A model generated the notes under the pieces. It saw only the letters and a list, made by a program, of their open reading frames with translations, had not been told where the DNA came from and ran no database searches. The translations under genes were made by a program, and so were the position numbers. Source: Leptolyngbya sp. PCC 7375 (lineage in GTDB: Bacteria > Cyanobacteriota > Cyanobacteriia > Phormidesmidales > Phormidesmidaceae). From it: DNA of 64,000 nucleotides. This document shows positions 57,697-64,000 of the stretch, one piece after another. The stretch's first letter is position 1. Every line of letters begins with the position of its first letter. The stretch lies in the NCBI RefSeq assembly GCF_000316115.1, contig NZ_JH993797.1, positions 7,227,961 to 7,291,960 of the forward strand. Reading direction: 5' to 3'.

Positions 57697-58018
57697 ACTT
57701 GAGAACGTGTTGGCTGACCAGGCTTATAAGGGAGCTTTAGGAGAGATTCTAGAAGACGTTCATCACGTTGTTTTAGAGGTGACAAAAAAGCTAGGAGAGG
57801 GGTTGATACCTGCTCCCTATCGATAGGTAGTTGAGAGAACATTCTCTTGGTTACAGAAAGCAAGACGTCTGTGTCGAGACTATGAGGTTTTACCGGAGAA
57901 CCATGAAAGCGTTGTCTATGTAGTCATGATTCGCTTAATGCTGCGTCGGTTAACCGATAATCGAAGACGGTGGACGTCAAAGACTCCTCAGCCTGCTTGA
58001 CATTAGTTTACGAACCCA
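57697..58018 (+). pseudogene. IS5-family element, right remnant
   Basis: Continues the transposase cut at 56304: joining across the ISKra4 element gives LEAYV-RLENVLADQAYKGALG in one frame. It carries on through a TAG stop to VVERTFSWLQKARRLCRDYE and YVVMIRLMLRRL, the standard C-terminus of IS5-type transposases. The right terminal repeat TTTACGAACCCA ends at 58018. The internal stop and missing N-terminus show the element was dead before the second insertion. Confidence 0.8.
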
Positions 58019-58069
58019 CTCTAAAAGGGCAATATTTTGACGTGGGCATGCCCCAGTTTTATCGGCAGA

Positions 58070-59482
58070 CTATGTACGATTACGCGATGTCTCAGACTCC
58101 CTAAAATATCTAACGATGAGCCATCCGACTGAGATTAAACCAGCGATGCCCAGGGTCAACCCTGTATAGGGTACTAACATGGCGGCGACGGGTAAAACGG
58201 CACCACTCAGCGTAATGGTGAGCACGCCCCAGCGCTTTCTTTGCTGGGCTCCTAGGCCAATGCTGAAGAGCAAGAAGAAGGGGAATAACAACCCCCAGGC
58301 TAAGCGGGCATCAAACAGACGGCTGGCATAGGTGAGGCTTAATAGACAGGCAAAGAAAATAGCGGCTGCGATCGCAACATCCTGTAGCCGCATCGGCACC
58401 GTCAAATAAAGCAACAGCAACCACCACAGAAAAATACCCGGGGCCAACAATAACAATCGCGGTAATATCCCCGTCTGACGAATGCGCTGCGTTGCCGTAA
58501 ACACCCCAAACGGATTACGTACCGAAACATTCTCATCAAACTGCCAGGTAAATCTCGTACCCTGGCCCTCTAAGCTTGCCTCTGTCGGCACAATGCCGCT
58601 GGCAAAGTCAGCATTTGGGAAGTCAGCCAGCACTGTCAACCTAAACTGAGAGAGTAGTCGCCCGTAGGCGCTATAGACCCAACGGGGTGCCCCCTGGGCC
58701 TGATAAGCAACCGTATACTGGGTGGATTCTCCTGGGGCAAGCTGTAACGGAAACCGATACTCTCCCTGGTTCACAGGTTCTAACCGCTGGCCTTCTCGTT
58801 CTATCCGGTAGTCTTGTAATAGGCTATAGCCGTCTGGTGGGGGTATTTCAAAGAAGAAGTCTTGGGTAACATCCAGGGTATTGGTCACCTGATACTGGCT
58901 GGTAAAATCAGACTGATAAATAAAACGCTCGGTGGCCGGGTCTACGACCTGAGTCAGAGTGACCTCAACGTCAGAGGCACTGGGCGACAAAAAACGATCG
59001 ATCTCTTGTAGCCTTTCAACTTCGGTGGGTTGCCCATCAATGTAAGTGATGGTGGTGTAAGGCTCCTCGATAACATAGCGCACGTAGGGAGCGCGTTGTT
59101 CCACCCTGGCCCCAGCGACACTACTGGCAACCTGTTCAATTTTGGCTTGTTCCCAATGATGATACCGATTAGCCAGGGTGGCGCAGAGAAAATACCCCCC
59201 GACGAGTATGGTCACCACAAGTAAGCTATGCAGGGCCACCGTCAGCAAGCGATCATAGCCGAACATGGCTGGAATGAGCCAGCCAGTGCGATCGCTCCGG
59301 TGCGCAAATCTTAAAGCCGCCAGTACGATACCAAAACTGGCTAATATCCAGAGCAGCCAACGTCCCACCAGCAACAGTTGTTGACCAAACGCCTGCAACT
59401 CTTGGGGGTGAGTAAGATCGGGGATGGTCGGGATGCCATTGATACTGAGCAACATATTGCTAATAGGGAACTTACCATACAT
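58070..59482 (-). CDS. Unrecognised polytopic membrane protein
   Basis: A 470-residue protein I cannot assign. Two N-terminal membrane helices (about 35-57 and 82-107) lead to an extracytoplasmic beta-rich domain of about 220 residues (with VLDVTQDFFFEIPPPDGYSL and ASLEGQGTRFTWQFDENVSV). Four or five C-terminal helices then follow (ILPRLLLLAPGIFLWWLLLL, VAIAAAIFFACLLSLTYASR and on), with a short basic cytoplasmic tail. The overall plan recalls CreD-like inner membrane proteins. A start at MLLSING, residue 10, is possible. It ends 51 bp from the IS remnant. Confidence 0.7.
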   Translation of the reverse strand: MYGKFPISNMLLSINGIPTIPDLTHPQELQAFGQQLLLVGRWLLWILASFGIVLAALRFAHRSDRTGWLIPAMFGYDRLLTVALHSLLVVTILVGGYFLCATLANRYHHWEQAKIEQVASSVAGARVEQRAPYVRYVIEEPYTTITYIDGQPTEVERLQEIDRFLSPSASDVEVTLTQVVDPATERFIYQSDFTSQYQVTNTLDVTQDFFFEIPPPDGYSLLQDYRIEREGQRLEPVNQGEYRFPLQLAPGESTQYTVAYQAQGAPRWVYSAYGRLLSQFRLTVLADFPNADFASGIVPTEASLEGQGTRFTWQFDENVSVRNPFGVFTATQRIRQTGILPRLLLLAPGIFLWWLLLLYLTVPMRLQDVAIAAAIFFACLLSLTYASRLFDARLAWGLLFPFFLLFSIGLGAQQRKRWGVLTITLSGAVLPVAAMLVPYTGLTLGIAGLISVGWLIVRYFRESETSRNRT

Positions 59483-59660
59483 CCATTGCTAGCACACCGA
59501 AATTTAAAGAATGCAAATCGGTATATTTTGTTAGAGTTGCCGACTCAACGTTGAACATTCAATAACCTGAACAAGCAATACTCAGCTATCTAAAGCACTG
59601 ACCACCAACTAGTTTTGCCCTCCTACCCTCTAATAGTGTTATTGCTCAAAGGAGAAAATT

Positions 59661-60032
59661 ATGGAACTTGGAGCATTTTCCATCAGTTTAGCCGTCAAAG
59701 ATATTAAGGCTTCGCGAGATTTCTACGAAAAGTTGGGATTCAAAGTATTTGATGGAGATATTGAACAAAACTGGCTAATTCTGAAAAATGGTGATCATGC
59801 CATTGGCCTTTTCCAGGGCATGTTTGACAAAAACATATTGACCTTCAATCCAGGTTGGGATAGTAATGCCAATAAGCTGGATACATTCACCGACGTTCGT
59901 GAACTACAGCGACAGTTAAAAGCCCAGGATATAGCGCTAGTGGATGAAGCCGATGAGACAACCACAGGCCCAGCCAGTTTTGTCGCCATCGACCCTGATG
60001 GCAACCCCATACTGATTGATCAGCATGTTTAG
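59661..60032 (+). CDS. Single-domain VOC (glyoxalase-fold) protein
   Basis: A 123-residue protein of the vicinal-oxygen-chelate family: FSISLAVKDIKASRDFYEKL at the start, VGFKVFDGDIEQ, and FVAIDPDGNPILIDQHV at the end, with the metal-binding acidic/His pattern weak. An AAAGGAG ribosome site lies 7 nt before the ATG. Stand-alone VOC proteins include resistance and isomerase types. Its function is unknown. Confidence 0.85.
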   Translation: MELGAFSISLAVKDIKASRDFYEKLGFKVFDGDIEQNWLILKNGDHAIGLFQGMFDKNILTFNPGWDSNANKLDTFTDVRELQRQLKAQDIALVDEADETTTGPASFVAIDPDGNPILIDQHV

Positions 60033-60171
60033 CCCTGACGATGTCCCTGGAGTGTTATCTGCATACTAAAAACTTAGACCACACCGCCACGTTTTCTAAC
60101 TTGTAAGATAGGATAGTCGTTCCAAACGATGGAATAAAAGACAGGTAGATCAGGTAGCTCACAACATTTCC

Positions 60172-61218
60172 ATGATCAAATGGCTAAGACGTCTCACCCT
60201 TGTTGCCGCTGCAATACTTTTTCTGGCCCTAATAACAGGGTTTGTTTATGAACAATGGTCCCGCCATACGGTCGCTCAATCGTTTTCTCCCCCTGGAGAA
60301 CTTGTGGCAGTCAACGGAAAACTATCTCACCTTTATTGTACGGGTGAAGGCAGCCCCACCATCGTCTTAGAATCTGGCATTAACGAAGGTGGATCGCTAG
60401 TTTGGGAAGCCGTGCGACCGGCCATCAGTCAGGTGAGTCGTGTATGCGCATACGACCAGTCTGGAATTATGTGGAGTGAACGTCGAGAACAGCCAAGAGA
60501 CGCAGACCATATTGTCCAAGACCTGCACGATCTATTGATGACCGCCAATGAGCCTCCTCCCTATGTGATGGTGGGCCACTCCCTGGGTGGACTGATAATC
60601 AGAGTCTTTACCAACCATTTCCACGATGAAGTGGTGGGTCTTATTTTTGTTGACTCATCTCACCCAGAACAAAATCAACGGTTTCCTGAAGATCTCATGG
60701 AAATAATGGCCTATCCTCCAACACTGCTGCTCAGAACTATTTCGACACTGGGCATCTTACGTCTACAGTCTCCTCCTGCTCCCAGCGCGCTCCCCAAAGA
60801 AGCTGGTAAGGCAATTCATGATTACCTACCAGAGAGCATGACAGGCATTGCTGATGAGATTGCAGCCATGGACACCATTTTTGCTCAGGCACAATCCACT
60901 GGTCCATTTGGAGATATACCGATGGTTGTGCTTACAGCAGGCCATTTTCCAGATGAGTTACCCTATCAATTGGATGCGGATAACATGGCTAAACTTCAGA
61001 GCACGTGGTCCAAAATATGGCCCGTCCTGCAAACAGAAATTGCAGCCTTATCCACTAACTCAGATCATCGCACGATATTAGAATCATCTCACAACATTCC
61101 CTACGAGGCTCCGGAGGCCATCGTAGAAGCCATCAAAGATGTTGTTATGGCTCAGCGTGAAGGTAAACCTCATGACAAGGCTATGGCAACAGCGAAGCAT
61201 AACGCGTCTACGACATGA
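60172..61218 (+). CDS. Alpha/beta-hydrolase with N-terminal membrane anchor
   Basis: A 348-residue hydrolase. A hydrophobic segment at about 8-26 (LTLVAAAILFLALITGFVYE) acts as signal anchor. The nucleophile elbow is VMVGHSLGGL (Ser), the oxyanion region is VLESGINEGGS, and a late His is likely in ESSHNIPYE. The lid includes a proline-rich stretch near 200. Such proteins cleave esters or lipids outside the cytoplasm; no substrate is suggested by neighbours. Confidence 0.85.
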   Translation: MIKWLRRLTLVAAAILFLALITGFVYEQWSRHTVAQSFSPPGELVAVNGKLSHLYCTGEGSPTIVLESGINEGGSLVWEAVRPAISQVSRVCAYDQSGIMWSERREQPRDADHIVQDLHDLLMTANEPPPYVMVGHSLGGLIIRVFTNHFHDEVVGLIFVDSSHPEQNQRFPEDLMEIMAYPPTLLLRTISTLGILRLQSPPAPSALPKEAGKAIHDYLPESMTGIADEIAAMDTIFAQAQSTGPFGDIPMVVLTAGHFPDELPYQLDADNMAKLQSTWSKIWPVLQTEIAALSTNSDHRTILESSHNIPYEAPEAIVEAIKDVVMAQREGKPHDKAMATAKHNASTT

Positions 61219-61804
61219 ATATCTAAACCAATGGCAACAATATGAATCACCTGAACGTTTATCAGCGGCCTGGAATATCGCAAAACCTTTATGTATATTG
61301 CACCATGCAATCCCTATCAAACTATGATCCAGGCTCTAGAAGCAAGGACAAAGCCTGAGGTTAACCGTGTTCTACCGTACCTTTTACGGGAGCTCATCAG
61401 CATGTGCTGATACTCAAGCTGGCTGGTATAAAAGGCATGTATACAAAACATTTTATACTCTCACCCTATTCGCAGACTATACCAAACGACAACAGGATAT
61501 TTTTCTTGAACTTAATCTAAATCAAATCAGATACGCAAACGAATAAAAATTCTTTGAGTTGAATTTGGGATTTTCCAGATTGTATGAGCCATATGATAGC
61601 AAATCTGAATTCATTAAACCCGATGAACAATGGACCATCTTGTCGAGACATGTCCTTGGGGAAACCCTTCGATACCGGGCGCTATCAATCACGCGTTCTG
61701 TAAGTTCTTTATTTTGTTTATTTAAATTCTCTACTGATTTTTCGGAAAATTCTCTTTAGAGGTGACCAAGACCTGTAGTTTTAAATATCTATTATTGTTT
61801 AATT
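61219..61804. other. 586-bp intergenic region
   Basis: No gene is supported; a 66-codon open frame at 61559-61759 lacks recognisable sequence. A small palindrome, ATCAGCATGTGCTGAT (7-bp arms), lies at 61396-61411. The region is AT-rich towards the right, where the promoter of the aldo/keto reductase gene should lie, and contains several TATAAA-like words. Confidence 0.4.
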
Positions 61805-62863
61805 ATGCAGGCACTACTCGATAAAGTTAAGACTAAAATTGCAGATAAGCGATATAAGCCTGACCCTTTAGAGATCTCCCGTGAGTCACCGGATATGCCC
61901 ATGGCATATACCATTCTGGGCAATACCAACTTAAAGGTGAGTGTGGCTGGTTTAGGTGGCGGAGGATACAGCCGCTTAGGTCAAGGCTATAATCGCCCTG
62001 TGGATGAATCTATTACCATAGTTCATAGGGCTTTAGATTGGGGTATTAACTTATTGGATACAGCAGAATCCTATGGAACAGAGCACATTATAGGTGAGGC
62101 CATTGCCTATCGAGGGCGCTCTAATTTAGTGTTATCGACCCAGAAAAAGATTTCTGTCGGTGGTCGTTTTAGGCCAAGAACCTTGATTCGTGCCAATGAA
62201 CTTGAAGCGGGGTTAAACAATAGTCTTAAAAAGTTAAATACAGATTACATCGATATCTATCATCTGCATGGGGTTCGCCCTAGTGATTATGACTATGTGA
62301 AGGCTGAATTTTTACCAGCCCTATTGAAATTTAAAGATGCTGGAAAAGTAAGATTTATTGGCATCACTGAGGGGTTTGCTTCGGATCCTGAGCATAAAAT
62401 GCTGAGCCGTGCGGTTGAAGATGACTGCTGGGATGTTTTTATGCTTGGGTTTAATATCCTGAATCAATCTGCCCGTGAACGAGTTTTACGGAAAGCATTA
62501 GCAAAAAATATCGGCATTCTAAGCATATTTGCAGTTCGGCGCGTACTCGCCAGCCCAGCAACCTTAAAGCCGTTAATCGATGAGATGATCGAAAAGTCTC
62601 TCATTGACCCCCATAAGATAGATCTCAATGAGCCCCTTGGGTTTCTGATGAAAAGTGGAGAAGCTGAAAGTCTTGCTGATGCCTCATATCGCTTCTGTCG
62701 CCATGAGCCGGGCATCCATTCTGTACTGTTTGGCACCGGCGATGGCCAACATTTAGAAGAGAACATTCGCTCTTTGCTACGGGGGCCTTTATCCCAGGCC
62801 AGTAAAGAAATGCTCAACCATGTGTTTGGCCACATCGATCAGATTTCTGGCCAAACGGATTAG
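61805..62863 (+). CDS. Aldo/keto reductase
   Basis: An NADPH-dependent (alpha/beta)8-barrel reductase of 352 residues. The catalytic tetrad is visible: NLLDTAESYGTEHIIGEAI (Asp, Tyr), LVLSTQKKIS (Lys) and IDIYHLHGV (His). The cofactor-binding end is GIHSVLFGTGDGQHLEENI. About 35 extra residues precede the barrel, with basic and charged positions. The substrate is unknown. It converges with the AhpC-like gene, 6 bp between stops. Confidence 0.92.
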   Translation: MQALLDKVKTKIADKRYKPDPLEISRESPDMPMAYTILGNTNLKVSVAGLGGGGYSRLGQGYNRPVDESITIVHRALDWGINLLDTAESYGTEHIIGEAIAYRGRSNLVLSTQKKISVGGRFRPRTLIRANELEAGLNNSLKKLNTDYIDIYHLHGVRPSDYDYVKAEFLPALLKFKDAGKVRFIGITEGFASDPEHKMLSRAVEDDCWDVFMLGFNILNQSARERVLRKALAKNIGILSIFAVRRVLASPATLKPLIDEMIEKSLIDPHKIDLNEPLGFLMKSGEAESLADASYRFCRHEPGIHSVLFGTGDGQHLEENIRSLLRGPLSQASKEMLNHVFGHIDQISGQTD

Positions 62864-62869
62864 AGGGGC

Positions 62870-63682
62870 CTACACTGGTGTCGGAAAATTTATATCCTCT
62901 AGAAACGAAAGCGGGTTGCCCATGTTGGTGGCAAAGCCGAGGATATTGCGATCGCAATGTTGATAAACCACCCCACCATCAGCAATTACGTAGGTTGCTC
63001 CCCGCTGGGTAATGTGGCTCACATCCGGCACATAGGTAGTCCATTTACCCAGCACCTCCGCCATATTTCGTAGCCGCAGGGTAGCTAACTCAAAAGGCCG
63101 CTGAAACCCTTTACCGCCAGCCCGTTTGAAAAACTCTCCTTTGATGGGTGGCAGGGGTGTTGCTTGCACCACGTCATCGTCTGCAATCAGCTGGGGGGCG
63201 TTGCGATCACCCAGATAGCCACGAAATACTTCCGATAAGGTGCCAGGGCTGCCAATCCCAGCACACATCAGCAATAGGTTCAGCCAAGCATTCTGGCGCT
63301 GATTAAAGCCGGGAACCGATAATGTTAGCCCTGGGTAAAGGCCTAACTCTTGGTGAAGCGTACCGTCTGGGTCTAGTAGTAGAGACTCTTCGGGGAAACC
63401 AGTGTAGGCACAGAATGCCTTGCCTGAGTTGCGATCGCCAATGCCCACCGCCCGGACCACCACGCCTTTTTGGGTCAGCTGCTCGGTGCCGCGCCGCAGC
63501 CACCATGCATACTCCAAACTATCAAAGTCGCCTAGCTGGGGCCATACCAGCACCAACTGCTTGGTAGCATTGATTAACAATGCAGTGTCTGCACCATCAC
63601 TGACCCGTTGTCGTCGAGTCTGATGCAAAACCTCATAAACAGCTGCTGGAGTTTTATTGTTTGTAAAGGTATCTACAGCCAT
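62870..63682 (-). CDS. AhpC/TSA-like redoxin family protein
   Basis: A 270-residue cytoplasmic protein of the peroxiredoxin-like family seen in cyanobacteria and plants. The thioredoxin-type strands are recognisable (LVLVWPQLGDFDSLEYAWWL, VVVRAVGIGDRNSG), with a single Cys in GKAFCAYTGFP at about position 104, not the usual PxxxTxxC site. The C-terminal part includes TYVIADGGVVYQHCDRN. No second resolving Cys is obvious, so a peroxidase activity is uncertain. Confidence 0.8.
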   Translation of the reverse strand: MAVDTFTNNKTPAAVYEVLHQTRRQRVSDGADTALLINATKQLVLVWPQLGDFDSLEYAWWLRRGTEQLTQKGVVVRAVGIGDRNSGKAFCAYTGFPEESLLLDPDGTLHQELGLYPGLTLSVPGFNQRQNAWLNLLLMCAGIGSPGTLSEVFRGYLGDRNAPQLIADDDVVQATPLPPIKGEFFKRAGGKGFQRPFELATLRLRNMAEVLGKWTTYVPDVSHITQRGATYVIADGGVVYQHCDRNILGFATNMGNPLSFLEDINFPTPV

Positions 63683-64000
63683 CGTAATAATAATTGCTCC
63701 AACATAGCTGATCGGTCACGCAACCCATTGAAAAGGAACTCAATACTGGCCCATAGACTCGGAAACTGAATACGCGCAGTTTGCCGTTGATGACTTAGAG
63801 TATGAATCGATCAACCTCATAAGTTACTAACTTATGACTTGAACGATAAAACCATACGGAGAAAGATAAAACCATACGGAGAATTAGCAACAACGACGAG
63901 TTGAAGTTCAAACTCAATTTTACAATAGGGAAAAATTTATCAGGTGTTACATTTGCCTATTCGCTAACCAGCAAAACGACCTGCTCCCATTCAAAACACT
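63683..64000. other. Right-end intergenic stretch with a 20-bp tandem duplication
   Basis: A direct duplication GATAAAACCATACGGAGAAA / GATAAAACCATACGGAGAAT lies at 63845-63884. No open frame is supported in the last 318 bp of the window. A gene may begin beyond the edge. Confidence 0.5.

Noticed and set aside
61559..61759. 66-codon open frame before the aldo/keto reductase
   Set aside because: No ribosome site, AT-rich, unrecognised; more likely chance.

Overview
The window is chromosomal DNA of a cyanobacterium. Many copies of the HIP1-type octamer GCGATCGC are present. Gene content points the same way: an acyl-ACP synthetase of the Slr1609 type, a class 3 aldehyde dehydrogenase, a DUF4278 protein, a TIGR02921 PEP-CTERM protein, a SphS-like kinase, caspase-like and NACHT/pentapeptide proteins, and several families of short palindromic repeats. 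The repeat load and multidomain signalling proteins suggest a filamentous or Leptolyngbya-like lineage, but the sequence does not fix the genus.

Layout. 1-7500 is core: the 3' part of leuS, a thioredoxin, a Crp/Fnr regulator, a TerB-like protein, nadA, a HAD phosphatase and a TIGR04168 phosphoesterase. A 21-bp palindromic tandem array ending in a strong terminator lies at 2361-2501. 7510-12127 looks like a decayed accessory island: it opens with an intact tRNA-Ser(UGA) and closes with a degenerate copy of the 3' half of that tRNA. Inside are a deleted hsdM, a papain-fold toxin with a probable immunity gene, an MNT/HEPN pair split by an IS256-family element (8-bp target duplication), and a FitAB-type toxin-antitoxin pair. 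12329-28300 is mostly housekeeping and signalling: exonuclease, CpdA-like phosphodiesterase, a helical-repeat membrane protein, moeA, pepP, gor, aldehyde dehydrogenase, two histidine kinases, rodZ, a pseudouridine synthase, a 56-residue DUF4278 protein and a creatininase-family enzyme.

28358-34566 holds polyphosphate glucokinase and a four-gene glycan/lipid cluster (GT39-like enzyme, GT2 enzyme, a probable toroid protein, a flippase-like membrane protein). 34697-36960 is a two-gene conflict module: EACC1 followed by a membrane-anchored caspase with an EF-hand loop and an extracytoplasmic domain. 37096-47437 returns to metabolism (mutarotase-like protein, puuE, a two-domain VOC protein, murD, glyS, a small tautomerase) and ends with the 901-residue TIGR02921 protein.

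48272-51606 was once a single gene of about 1,067 codons for a NACHT NTPase with a pentapeptide-repeat tail. A MITE-like insertion of about 125 bp, flanked by CACTAGT repeats, has cut it in two; removing it restores the frame exactly. After ilvE, a phosphoesterase and aas comes a nest of mobile DNA (56029-58018): an ISKra4-family element sits inside a decayed IS5-family element with an 8-bp duplication. The right end carries an unrecognised membrane protein, a VOC protein, an alpha/beta hydrolase, an aldo/keto reductase and an AhpC/TSA-like protein.

Overall this is an ordinary core chromosome with two immune-type systems (EACC1-caspase, NACHT-pentapeptide), one toxin island, and clear records of recent insertions. 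The functions of the immune-type systems are inferred from domain content only.
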